This document shows positions 10,886 to 21,777 of a stretch of DNA of 64,000 nucleotides, piece by piece. Position numbers and translations under genes: made by a program. Where the stretch lies: assembly GCA_033977485.1 (NCBI GenBank), contig CM066993.1, positions 33,706,501 through 33,770,500 of the forward strand, in the 5' to 3' direction. Below the pieces are notes generated by a model. The model worked only from the letters and a program-made list of their open reading frames with translations. It did not search any database and was not told where the DNA came from. The DNA is from Hydrangea macrophylla. Taxonomy: Eukaryota; Streptophyta; Magnoliopsida; Cornales; Hydrangeaceae. The first letter of the stretch is position 1, and every line of letters begins with the position of its first letter.

Positions 10886-12257
10886 TCACAGCTTTTGTGA
10901 ACTTGGAAGAAATCATTAATGACAGCTTCTTGAACCTGGACCAAATCATTGAATAAAGATCAGGTTCTTCATGTTCTGAAGCATATGCAAATCAAGCTGT
11001 GCCATTTCTTTTGAATCACAGAGAGCTTCTTCAACTTGGACCAAATCACAAGATCATGTTCTTGACGCCAATAGTGCAGAAAAAATAGTTCATGTATACT
11101 ATTCGTTCAAATAGTAAGGGGAATTACTTGCTTTCTCATTCAGGATAACTATGTGTTTGCTAAAAGTTCTCTCTCAAAAACCAAATTCGTGCTTTTTTTA
11201 AATTCCGGCAAATTTGAAGCATAAACAAAATTGGGAAATAAAAACTTGAAATTACAACCGTCTCTCCAACACTCTGCCAGTAGACAAGAAATCTGCTTCG
11301 TTTCTTTTGTTACGACTGTCATATTCTCTTTTTTTTATTTAAGTTTATCCTACAATTATCATGTTCACCCAAATAGCCTTTTCCTAAATATAATCTGGGA
11401 ACTTAATCGATCAAAGTTCTCGTCTTCTCTTTCTTTCTTTTTATTCCACGCTGCCCTTTTATGCTTCACTACCTTCAATAGCTCCAACCCATTAAGGAAA
11501 AAAAAAAAAAAAAACCCTCAATATATAGAGTGAGTAGGTATGAATTTGTAGTCAAACAATGATTTTGCTTCAATTATTAAATGACCCTCAATGGATTTGT
11601 TCATGTGCTTTTCACATGTTCTGCCTCTCTTCAAGAACATTTGCTTCCCTTGGTGGTAAATTGGTAACTTGCACAAATTTGAAAACCTACGGAATAGGGC
11701 AGAGCCACGACAGTTGATTGTTGCTTTTCGTGCATTTCCTTGCACCAATATTCCAGGTAAAACTCTTATATGATTGCCCAATACTTAAAATAAGTTCCTG
11801 AGGCATCTATTTGTGATTAGTATCTCCTAAGCAAGTCTAAATACAAGTTCACCGATGGGAAAAAAAGACTACTACTAACATAGATATGTATATTTGGTAC
11901 AACTTCTCAGCTAATACAGGGTAAATTGATTTATTCATCACTAACTATAGGATATTGGTCTGCCCAATTATTCTAACTTTTCTTGTTTTCTACTGGGTTA
12001 TTTGGCCTGCTGTATCTTTGTACTCAGTTTATGGAATTTTACGGCGAAGTTTATGGAATTTTACGGCGAGAATAGGCATCAAGACAAATAGAGCAAAACT
12101 TATTTTCGGGACTTTCACAAATTCAACCCAATAGGTTCATCATGAAAATGGTGAAGAAGCCAAAAATTAGAGGGAAAAAGAAGGTGCTACAATTCAAAAT
12201 ATTCCCATAAATTGAGTATACGCTTACCGAAGTGGACACAATCAGATTTCACAACTA

Positions 12258-12294
<37 letters not shown>

Positions 12295-12378
12295 CTTAAT
12301 GAAATGTTTCGCTGATTTTCTTCATCGCATTTCTTCGATTTTTAGGTCATTCATCAATATTTCTAAGTAAGTCTCTGA
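10886..12378. other. Intergenic stretch without recognisable genes
   Basis: A/T-rich sequence between the GH17 upstream region and element A. The short open frames show no recognisable motifs. There is a (CT)n microsatellite at 12259-12291 and an A-run at 11498-11514. A 22-bp sequence is doubled in tandem near 12029-12068 (GTTTATGGAATTTTACGGCG). Confidence 0.5.
12259..12291. repeat. (CT)n microsatellite
   Basis: About 15 uninterrupted CT units. Confidence 0.9.
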
Positions 12379-12573
12379 TGATGCCAATTTTTTGGGTATG
12401 ACGTAAGAAAAGAAAATAGGAGAAGATTTGTATGTGGTTCGGCCGTGTTGATGAAGAGACCTACGTCCACGGGTGTGCCCTAGCATCTTTATTATATTGT
12501 AACGTGACCGGTGACCTTTGGTGAACCAACAACAGACTAAAACTACCAGAGATCAGCCGGGTAAGTGAACGAA
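12379..12573 (-). repeat. Element A 3' LTR, part left of the CACTA-type insertion
   Basis: Aligns with 34913-35105 over about 195 bp with moderate divergence. It is cut exactly where CATTACACC begins. The five bases before it (TCTGA, 12374-12378) would be the target duplication, but no partner was found on the right. Confidence 0.75.
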
Positions 12574-14100
12574 CATTACACCAAAAATGCCAAACTGGCA
12601 ATGTTTGGCACTGTTTAAAATAGTGCTAGATCCAATTCGGCACAATTTTAAACCGTGCCAAATATGGGGGAGCCAAGTTTTTTGGCACGGTTTAAAACCA
12701 TGCTAGATTTTGGTGAAAGGGTGCTATTTTTTTGGCACTGTTTAAAATTGATCCAGAATTTTAAAATTGTTAGCAACATGTGGCCAATTTTGTGAGCAAC
12801 TCATGGCACAATTTTGGCACGCTAATCTGGCACGCTTTTGGCACTACTAAAAACCGTGTCAGTTTGGTCTTGAGTTAAAAAAAATATATTCAATTTGGCA
12901 TGCTTTTGGCAATGTTTTGGAACTGTTTTGAACTATGCTAGATATTTTTTGAGGCAAAAAACAAATAAAAATTTGACTGCATTACAACCCTAATAGGAAA
13001 ATAGCAATAGCACCTCTATCACTAATAGCATCTAGAATCACATGAGCTACAAGTATAACTAATATAATAAAGTCTCCAATAGATATTAAAAAAAAAAACA
13101 AAAACAATCCAACATAAAGTGTATACATTAAACATAATAAACTAAGACATATAGTCCAAAATAAAGTCCCTAACAAAAAACAAAAACATGTAAATCTAAC
13201 ATATAATTTACAATTGAATAAGGGACTTTTCTTATAATTAAACAAAATATTTTACAGCTAGGCACCATTGGCTATAGCACCAGCATCAACTGGAGGCTGA
13301 ACAAGTCTACCACTCTATACAATTCAATGACTCTTGCAAAAACCACAAAAAGTTTCAAAAAACTTAAAACCACAAAGAAACTAATAAGACGAGATTATTA
13401 GAAGGGGAGTTGAAGAATTGGACTTACTATCACAGATTCACATCCACCGACGAAAATGTTAGGTATGGTCCTCTGTCCAGTCCACTCTGCTAGAGCAGCT
13501 TCAATCAAACTATGAGTGACGTGGGTGTCAAACAGATAACGTAAAAGGAAGTTTAGTTCTATTGATTGTTAATACAATCATAAACAATTAGCTTATGCTG
13601 GCAAGGCAAGTATAGATATTGTCTACTAATCCTCATTGAAACATTTCTAAAACTCGAGTCAAAGTAGAAGGGTAAATATCAAAGAATTGTATCAACGATT
13701 GTAAGTAGCACAACAATAGAACCAAGTGGCAAGACATATTAAATTATGGTTTAAAGGCACTATATTTCTCCATATGGATTTTCACTTGGTGCTCATGCAG
13801 AACAAAAAACTAGCTCCAGATTAAATCAAACTACCCACATCCCCTTCCTTTGTGAATTTGAAGGTATATGTTAATATTGTAACCTTTAGAATCTAAAGTA
13901 CAAAAAAAATTACATCTCCAAAGTACTAGTGCTTGACTATTTATACCATTAAGAATCTCCAACATACAAGTTAACAATTCAACTCATACAACCCAGAAGC
14001 TGAAATGTTTCCATTTTCCTTGTGTTGACTATGCAATCAAATATCTTATTTCAGTTCCTTAACATATTAGAGTCTGCCCCCCATTTTCAAGGCTAAATTG
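12574..14100. mobile_element. CACTA-type non-autonomous element (one end recognised)
   Basis: CATTACACCAAAAATGCC at 12574 differs by one base from a canonical CACTACACC.. terminus. It is followed by inverted subterminal units of the form TTTGGCACGGTTTAAAACC / GGTTTTAAACCGTGCC up to about 12930. No matching opposite end was found, so the right limit is only where sequence character changes. Parts of a host glutaredoxin gene lie inside the presumed element (13258-13314 and 13428-13509). Confidence 0.5.
13258..13509 (-). pseudogene. Captured glutaredoxin fragment (two exons, C-terminal half)
   Basis: On the minus strand, exon 13509-13428 reads ALAEWTGQRTIPNIFVGG, a strong match to the 'TVP' glutathione-binding segment of CPYC-type plant glutaredoxins. 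It is followed by a GTAAGT donor. The last exon, 13314-13258, follows an acceptor (GTATAG) and reads GRLVQPPVDAGAIANGA before TAG, like the 'G.LVPLL..AGAIAN' C-terminus of the same family. The usual KHIGG between the blocks is missing (GGCESVI is read), and no exon with the active-site CPYC was found to the right. In intact proteins this domain reduces disulfides with glutathione. This piece cannot. Its place beside a CACTA terminus suggests gene capture. Confidence 0.65.
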
Positions 14101-14179
14101 ATACTTCATCAGATGAGGCTTAAAAATTCGTATAGCTCAGGAGCACTACTTGGGATCAAACAGATCGCCTCGGTAATTC

Positions 14180-15579
14180 GGGTTATTAACCCGGTCTGAT
14201 GACTTGGGAGTTCGGGGTCTGACTTGCCATACGTCAACAAGTTTAGTCAGGTCCAGATCTAACTAAGCTAATGCAAAGGTATCCAGACCATCATGAGCAA
14301 ACCAAACTACCATGTTGTGCAATAAATGCGCATGTTTCTCGGAGAGCCGCTTGGGCTACCCGAGGCACTAGCTGTCGGGTGCTTAAGTAAGAAAAATCCT
14401 GGGCCGTTGGATCTGAGATCATCTGGACCATTCGTGCAATCTATATAAAGGACACTTAGGTATTTTCATTTCTTCTGTTGTCCCTAGAGAGAGAATACTA
14501 AGCGGTTCTAAAGGAAAATTCCCGACTCATCTTCCCGAGCTTCTCTTCTGTCTACCCTTCTCTGTGACTCTTCATTTCACTACACTTTTTTCTTTCACCT
14601 TCTTTTTCTTCGTCGTTGATCATGTCTGGAGAACGATAATTGATTCATGTTATAGCATCGGTTATTACGTTGTTCATGTTTGAGTTCAATATCCATTTCA
14701 TTTTAATCAGTGTAGTTAGGCTATAATGGAAAAGTCATGTATCAATGTTTGTACGGAACGTAGGTAGGTTGATAAGTTCTGAGAATGGTACGTGGGTGGG
14801 ACTAGGCAATCCTGAGATAGCAAGATAAGATAGCAAGATGTTCCATGTACATCCTTAATGAGCGGTGGATGAGTTATATCCTTAACGAGTGGTGGATGGG
14901 GATTACTGGCAGACATTGATGAGTCATGGCAATTGATTTGATATACTGTTGTTTGAAACATTATATCCCTGATATGCAGTGGGCAGTGGTATATCATTAA
15001 CGAGCAGGGTATGGACTGACGTGTCGTCCTTGACATGCGGTGGATGGTCTATATTCTTAACTAGCAATGGACAGAATAATGGTGTATCTATAAGTTGTGA
15101 ACAATTGGGTCCAAGGTATGTTGATTATCTGTCTTAGGATAATAAGACGATAAGGGTTAAGTAATGACGTTTGTATAAAGGTGAAGATACTATTGTAACA
15201 ACATATCTTATTCATTTTATAACTTGTTAGTACGTTATATAACTGGTACCCTATTAGTTTATATTCACTCAACTCTCAATAAGCTGATGGCTGTTATTGC
15301 CTGCACATTCCTTGTCTAGACTACCCTGTTCCTAACCTTGCAGGTGATGATCACTACCAAGATGGTTACTATATGGAGGAAGGCTGGTTATATTCACTAC
15401 CAGGATGGTTATATTCACTCAACTCTGTAATATATTCAGTTTAATATTATTACTGTTCTTGTTGCTTCTAGTTGACTAGTACTGTATGGTGTGGACAATT
15501 AGTGACATTCACCCATCATTCCCTATGGACCGAAAAAGGAAATTTATTTTTCTGTATTTTTGCTGCTCTGAGGTAGACA
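14180..15579 (+). mobile_element. LTR remnant with Del/Tekay-type 3' end
   Basis: The last 75 bp (about 15505-15579), running through TTCACCCATCATTCCCTATGG to GACA, match the 3' end of the Del-type solo LTR at 20730-20809. A block at 15286-15325 (GCTGATGGC.., CATTCC.., GTCTAGA) matches 20379-20415. A TATA box (TATATAAAG, 14442-14450) followed by a pyrimidine-rich leader lies further left, but I cannot show that it belongs to the same LTR. The left boundary and target duplication were not found. Imperfect short repeats around ATCCTTAACGAG occur at 14850-15075. Confidence 0.5.
14442..14450 (+). promoter_or_regulatory. TATA box of an LTR
   Basis: TATATAAAG, followed about 40 bp later by CCCTAGAGAGAGA and a pyrimidine-rich leader, the usual layout of a plant LTR promoter. 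Confidence 0.45.
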
Positions 15580-17904
15580 TACCGGGATTGGGTAGATATT
15601 CTACCTTGATTCCATAGAGATTTGACTTTGAGGAGGATGCTAGCCTCGCTAACTGGTCGGCCTGTGTGTTCTCTTTCCTCGGAATCTAGGTAAGGGACAA
15701 ACCTTTAAGCTTGCTGGTGACTTTCCTAACAACAGCCAGGTAAGCCACCATATTGTCCTCTCTGGCTTTATATTACTGTAGGACTTGATTGACAATCAGT
15801 TGAGAATTGCTATACTTTTTAACCTGTTGGACTTGATTGACCATAGCCAGTTGCAACCCGACCAGTAAGGCTTCATACTCAGCTTCATTATTGGATGCTT
15901 GGAACCCAAACTTAAGGGTGTATTCAAGCTGAATTTCCTCGGGTGTGGTTAGGATAATTCTTGCCCCGCTGCCTTGCTTATTCGAGGATCCGTCTACATA
16001 AAGCACCCAAGTCAGGATCTCGAGTTGTAACTCGGGCGGCAGGTCAGGCGGGGTGGACTACTTGACTTGGTCTTCTGGATAAGTAAATTCGACAAGGAAA
16101 TCCTCAACTGCTTGACCTTTGATGGATGTCCATAATCTGTAAATTACTTCAAACTCTTCCAACTCCATTACCCACTTCATGAGTCTCCCGAATGTCTCAT
16201 GTCGTCACAGAACCTTGCGTAAGGGCTGATCTGTAAGGACGACTATGGTGTGAGGCTGGAAATATGGGCGAAGTCACCAGCCTCAGGTGGTGAGGACGAA
16301 GGTTAGCTTTTCCATACGGGAATATCGGCTTTCTCCGCCCTGAAGTGCCCGACTGGTGTAATATACTGAGTATTGTATCCCATGTTCTTCCCTGATCAAC
16401 ACCGAGCATACTGCCGATAGCAACACCTCCAAGTACAGGAACAATTCCTCCTTCGGAATGGGCATTGAGAGTAGAGGAGGCGAAGCCAGGTACTTCTTGA
16501 GTTCCTGAAATGCCTTCTCACACTCTTTCGACCACTCGAAGGGCTTGCGAAGAATTTTGAAAAATTGTAAGCACTGGTCGGTTGCCTGGAACACAAATCT
16601 ATTCAATGCGGCCACCTATCGTACTAAACTTTAAAATACCTTTGTCAATCTAGGTGATCGCATGTTAATGATGGCTTGGATTTTCTCCCGGTTGGCCTCA
16701 ATCCCTCTTCTGTTGACTAAGTGCCTAAGGAACTTGCCGGAAGAAACCCCCAATGCACATTTTGCTGGGTTCAATTTCATCTAGAACTTTCTTAGGAGGC
16801 TAAAAGCCTCGGCCAAGTGCTCTAGATGGTTGGTCTCATTCCGGCTCTTGACTAGGAGGTCGTCAATATTTACTTCCATGTTTTTTCTGATTAAATCCTT
16901 GAACATATGGTTGACCAAGCGCTAGTAGGTTAACCCCGCGTTCTTAAGTCCGAATAGCATTACCTGGTAGAACTAAGTTCCTTGGTTGGTAATGAAAGAG
17001 GTTTTCTCTTCATCACCAGGATACATGTGGTTATGATTGTACCCTGAGTAGGCGTCCATGAACAAAAAGAGTGGATGGACTGTTGCGTCTACCAATAGGT
17101 CTATCCAATAACAGCCCTTTAGAAAAGCCTTATTAAGGTCAGTGAAGTCTACACAGAGCCTCCACTTGCCGTTACTTTTCTTTACTAAGACAACATTGGC
17201 CAACCAGTCAGGGTATTGTACCTCACTGATTGACTCGGCTTTGAGTATTTTCCCGACCTCTTCTCAAACTGCTTCCTATCTTTCTGAGGCCATAACCCTC
17301 CGCTTTTTCTTGATTGGGTGGAAGCTCGGATCAACGTGGAGCCTGTGGGACATGGCATAGGGGTCAATTCCTGACATATCTTTGTGACTCTATGCGAAGA
17401 TATCCCGATTTTGCCTTAAGTATTGGACTAACTTTTCTTGGAGCTCAGATCCTATCAGTGACCCACAACGACGACCCAGTCGGGATACTAGGGATCCAGA
17501 ATTATTTGGGTGAGCTTCTCGATGGAGCTTACTCTGTCCTTTTCCTCTCTCGGATCCATTTCTTTGATATTTAGGGATTCCAGTATTGCGCCTTTAACAG
17601 CTTCGGGCAACGAGTGATCTTCTCTCAAAGTCCCTGCCCCCTTGTGGGGTTGAAAACTTGATAACCAAGCTATAGGTTGACACCACTGTGTTGATTTGAT
17701 TGAGGGTCAGCCTTCCGAGAATGACATTATACGCAGAGGGGGCGTCTACAACTATAAAGCTGACTAGCTCGGAGACTTGCTATGGATGAGTTCCTATTAG
17801 CATTGGTAGCTCGATCATGTCGAGCAGATGTGTACAGGACCCATTGAACCCGACCAGGGGGGTCGCCACTGGTCGTAGTCAATCTCTTGAGATTATGAGC
17901 TGGT
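15580..17904 (-). pseudogene. Element A pol: protease end, reverse transcriptase, RNase H (broken)
   Basis: From high to low coordinates the frames give the protease tail (PLVGFNG, VVDAPSAYNVILGR), the RT start (WRLCVDFTDLNK), RT motif A (FMDAYSGYN, about 17040-17070), motif C (NIDDL, where the family usually has YIDD or YVDD), the RT connection (FEWSKECEKAF), and an RNase H of the Tat type (YVDGSSNKQGSG, ASNNEAEYEALL, 15773-16006). It ends at EYLPNPG where the Del-type LTR starts. At least eight stops or frame changes were seen. The lineage call rests on the archaeal-type RNase H typical of Tat/Ogre elements. Integrase is absent or lost. Confidence 0.75.
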
Positions 17905-18499
17905 CGAACTATTAGAAAACTGCGTTCCCAGAATCCATTGACAGTGCGTATAAGTTGGTACTGCAAAAAATTTATGTGAAAACTACAATAACCCTACAAG
18001 GGCGGAACTAGGGTTATCTTAAACTGCTAAAACGGATTGCTGTAGTAGACGAATCGAGAACACGGGCTCGATAACAGCTCACGATCTTCTACCATATTCC
18101 TTTACTGCCAGAATATCGAACTGAGTATGGGCTCTTTCAAAATCCTTTCTGTTTTCTGCTCTCCCTCTTTTACGCTCTCTTTTCTATTCCGAGTTATAAT
18201 TCTCTATATAGAAAAACGCTAACTGAGGAGAGAGCCAAAGCAGCATATATATAGGCTACGATAGGGACCATAAGAAGTCAATAAGGAATATGCTTCCTTG
18301 TGGAATTAGGAAACCCTAATTCGAACTGAATCAGATTCCTATTTTCATAAATTATAATTTATACCACTAAAGAATTATAATTGCACTCCTACCCTTATCT
18401 CAAAAATATTTTTTCAGCTCCATGTTATGTAATACCCTATATTTTCAGGTATATATAGATCCCTAGTACCTTTCTTAGCCTTCAGTGAGGTTGTGTTCC

Positions 18500-18615
18500 C
18501 AATCGATTGACCTTATCTCAATCGATTGCTTTTCCAATCGATTGGATGTTTTACCAATCGATTGGCATCCTGCCGACCTAACCCCAATCGATTGGCACCT
18601 GGTACCAATCGATTG
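18500..18615. repeat. Palindrome array 1 of element F (CAATCGATTG)
   Basis: Six perfect copies of the 10-bp palindrome start at 18500, 18519, 18535, 18555, 18585 and 18606, separated by 6-20 bp of unlike sequence. The last copy ends 60 bp before the TATA box. Confidence 0.9.
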
Positions 18616-18675
18616 AGAGTAGCTGGACTTGGCCACCTCGTTGGTTTTGTGTGGTTGTGATTGTTTTCCCCTCCC

Positions 18676-18683
18676 TATATATA
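18676..18683 (+). promoter_or_regulatory. TATA box of element F LTR
   Basis: TATATATA preceded by CCC and followed by CCCTCTCCC. It is the only such box close to the palindrome array. Confidence 0.6.
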
Positions 18684-19093
18684 CCCTCTCCCTTATACAT
18701 ATGTATGTTTGCTTGTGTGTGTGTTTGGGAGAGAGAGAGAGATATATACTCTCATATATATACACACATATATATATATATATTATATATACACACATAC
18801 ACTCTCGGGTTAGAGAGGAAGAGAAGAGAAGAAGAAGAAGAAGAATGAAGAGAAGAGGAACACAGAGAGAAGGAGAGAAGGGCAGAGAAGAAAGAGAGAG
18901 AGAGAATTCACCATAGCCACCGCCGCGGAGCTTGGGACGCCATCAACGGAACGCCGGGATAAGGTGAGTTTCATTAACTCACTCAAGGAGGTGTTTTTGA
19001 GATGTTTGTATGTGTTTAATAACGTTTATAAAGAGAAGAGGATCCCCATGTTTTCATAATAAAACCAGCAGTTTTGAGGAAGAAGACAGAGTC

Positions 19094-19240
19094 CAATCGA
19101 TTGGCATTGGATCCAATCGATTGGATAATTTCCCAATCGATTGCCATGAATCCCAATAAATTGCTATCCCAATCGATTACCAGTTTGTCCAATAGATTGG
19201 TATTGTTTCCAATCGATTGCCATGTTTGGTCAATCGATTG
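19094..19240. repeat. Palindrome array 2 of element F (CAATCGATTG)
   Basis: Eight copies in about 147 bp. Four are perfect 10-mers or nearly so and several have one change (CAATAAATTG, CAATAGATTG, CAATCGATTA). Located downstream of the TATA box, in the transcribed part of the LTR. Confidence 0.85.
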
Positions 19241-21576
19241 GATATGAGCAGATTGCTATTTGTATGGTGTCTTATACTTGTGATATATCAGACTTGTTAA
19301 TAGTGGTACCATATAGGTTATTGCGCTGTGTGGATAAGATTTATAAGTACTATGTCAGGACTAGACTTATATGCAATTATCATTTATATTACGAGCTGAA
19401 TTATCCTATGTCAACTGTCGATATGAGATGAATTGTTTAACTGTCATATGTTATTGTCAAACTGAATAATAGAACGGAATACAACTGCATGTTAATAATC
19501 AGTAATCAGTAGATATGATTAATATAGAGCATGTGGCATTTCCTGTACTTAGTATATGAGCATTTCACAACATGTGTCAACATGCATGGGATAGTGATAT
19601 AAAGAGGTAAGAGAAGCTGATAAGAAATGGGATATGTGAATTATGTGGAATATGAGATATGTGTACTTTGGATCCATGGGATCAACGGCTGACGAGTCTG
19701 ATGAACGTGAGATGGTTAGAGTTCCTAGTACGCCTCTTGCTGTTGAAGACGTCCAGTAATGCGTATGCACTGTTGAAGACGTCCAGTGTACCGTTGACGA
19801 TTACGTCCGGCTAGTGCCCTAATGTATTTTCACCGTGTAGTCGACCAGTGAGAATATACACAGCGTAGAAGACGTTTGTTGTGCCGCTTCCATCGTTTAC
19901 AGATAGGTGGTACCGTGTAGACGACCGGTAACCCTATCAAGGGATTGTAGGACCTACTACCTAGTCGGGTGATTCCGATTGGTATTATGGTATCTATGTA
20001 TGGATACGGATCTGGATTATGGTATCAACGTATGGATACGGAGATGGATAGAAATATGAAGATGAGTATGAATATGATAAGATAAATATTCAGTCGTGGA
20101 TTCAGCGTCCCGACGTAAAGGTATATACATAGGGTGGATGCATGGGTTGCATGCATGGATTTTGATGAATACGTGATGAGATATTTACACTATGATCTTT
20201 ATTCTTGTCATTACTTAATATGTTTTCTGCTATCCCTGAATTAATGTATAGTTTACTGAGACCTTTGCTATGTTCGTGAGTGACGTCATTGTAAAGGGAT
20301 TAGCCGCATTTTAAGATGCTGAGCAGTTACGGTGAGGAGTGTTGTTTAATGTACTCACTCAGCTTTGTATTCAAAGCTGATGGCGTTTGTGCCCTGGACA
20401 TTCCAATGTCTAGAGCTTCGCAAGACTTCAGGACGAGAGACTGATGTTTCGCCGGACTTGGAGCTGAAGGCTGGAAGGAGAAGACGTATTGCTTTGTAAT
20501 AATTAGTTTGTATATCTGTTGTACTGTTGTTGTTGTTATTATTATAGGCCTGAGACTATAAGCCAGCTGTTATAATAGATTTAGCAGACTTTTATAATTG
20601 GTACTTGGGCATATGTTGCTTCCAAACCTTTTATAGTTTCTGTTGTAGCCTCTGATTATGTTAATAAGATATGTTCTATGGATAGCATCCTCCCTATCAT
20701 TGTGTTTATTGGTTTGAGTAGGTGACAATGCGGTTATTCACCCGTCATTCCCTATGGACCCATAAATGAAAATTATTTTTCTCTGTTTATGCTGCTCCGG
20801 GGCGTGATATGTTATTAAATGCTTATTATCTCCCCATGTTAAGATTACAGATATCCATTAATTAAATATAATTACTGACAATCATATTTAATTAATTTCT
20901 TAAAATTCCTTGAGATCCTCTGCTTAACTTATCTGATATGTCGGATACAAAATCCACCTGCAGGGTTTGACATAATCAAAACTTATAAGCTTTCTCAAGG
21001 GGATATCATCAATCCCAAAATTGAGACATGGATTCCATCATTAATTAATATCCACCACACAATTAATATTGCCACCCAATCCAATGAGATATTGACTCAT
21101 TTAAGGATCTCACCCTTTTAGGGATCAAAGTGTAAATATCAAATGTACGTGTCTACAAATTAACGTAGAATTTAGAGCATAAGCATTCATAATAGGCATG
21201 AGGTATTAATTATCTTATAAGTCAGTATAAAGATAATTACCCCAAGTCAGTCCCGTTTAATACACAAAGTGTACCAGCATAGTGAGTTGAAACTATACCA
21301 TTTTCTGCAGTCAAGACAAACCTACTACAACACCATGCTGCAGTCCTACCGATGGTGTGTCTAATCCCATCTAAGACTGTAAACCAAAATCTTACATTCT
21401 ATAATATCTGATGGCCTGATCTTTCGTGTGTAAGCCGAACTCTACAAACCAAACCACCTACTATATAGAATGAGAGACACACATGCATAATATTAAATAA
21501 ATAATATAATACAAACATTGCCCACATAGATTCTCATAAAAAATGGATTAACTAATTTTATTAAATGAATAATAAA

Positions 21577-21777
21577 TCAACTACATAAAGCATGGCTTTT
21601 AGTATATATCCCTAACACGAACGCCGAGGCAAAAAGTATATCAGTGGAACTTCCGGTGTCCACCAACATTCGTTTGACCACGTAATTAGTGATTGTGAGT
21701 GTCACCACTATGGGATCATCATGCGGGAAGTGTATGCCCTGGATATCTCCAGATGAAAATGTAAGGAAGTCGGCTGG
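21577..21777 (-). pseudogene. Element A aspartic protease fragment
   Basis: The minus-strand frame reads ADFLTFSSGDIQGIHFPHDD and then VDTGSSTDILFASAF, the protease active site (D-T-G-S) of Tat-type elements. It is cut on the low-coordinate side by the Copia LTR (TSD at 21618) and on the high side by element B at 21778, so only the middle of the domain is here. Confidence 0.75.

Larger units (their letters stand above)
18423..20814 (+). mobile_element. Element F: Del/Tekay-type solo LTR with TGTTA target duplication
   Basis: The LTR is 18428-20809 (2382 bp). It begins TGTAATACCC and ends GGGGCGTGATA, which are the usual terminal blocks of Del/Tekay chromovirus LTRs with the last CA changed to TA. 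TGTTA flanks both ends exactly (18423-18427, 20810-20814). The orientation is plus by the TATA box at 18676. It carries palindrome arrays at 18500-18615 and 19094-19240, GA/TA-rich tracts at 18727-18905, and short tandem motifs around 19740-20060. There is no internal region, so it is a solo LTR, nested inside the Copia LTR. Confidence 0.85.
17905..21622 (-). mobile_element. Copia-type solo LTR with 5-bp target duplication (contains a Del-type solo LTR)
   Basis: The LTR runs 17910-21617. Read on the minus strand it starts TGTTAGGGATATAT and ends CTAATA, probably a mutated CTAACA, so the termini are inverted. CGAAC flanks it on both sides (17905-17909 and 21618-21622). Removing the nested Del-type LTR and its duplication leaves about 1.32 kb. 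A minus-strand TATA region lies near 18242-18252. No internal coding sequence is present, so it is a solo LTR formed by recombination. It splits the element A protease just after the DTGSS motif. The start sequence resembles Copia LTRs; the superfamily call is by recall. Confidence 0.8.

Noticed and set aside
12982..13245. 87-codon hydrophobic minus-strand frame
   Set aside because: A/T-rich sequence just downstream of the glutaredoxin stop, more likely a captured 3' untranslated region.
18475..18916. Frames across the GA/TA-rich part of element F LTR
   Set aside because: Simple-sequence translations (R/E-rich, Y/I-rich) without any domain.
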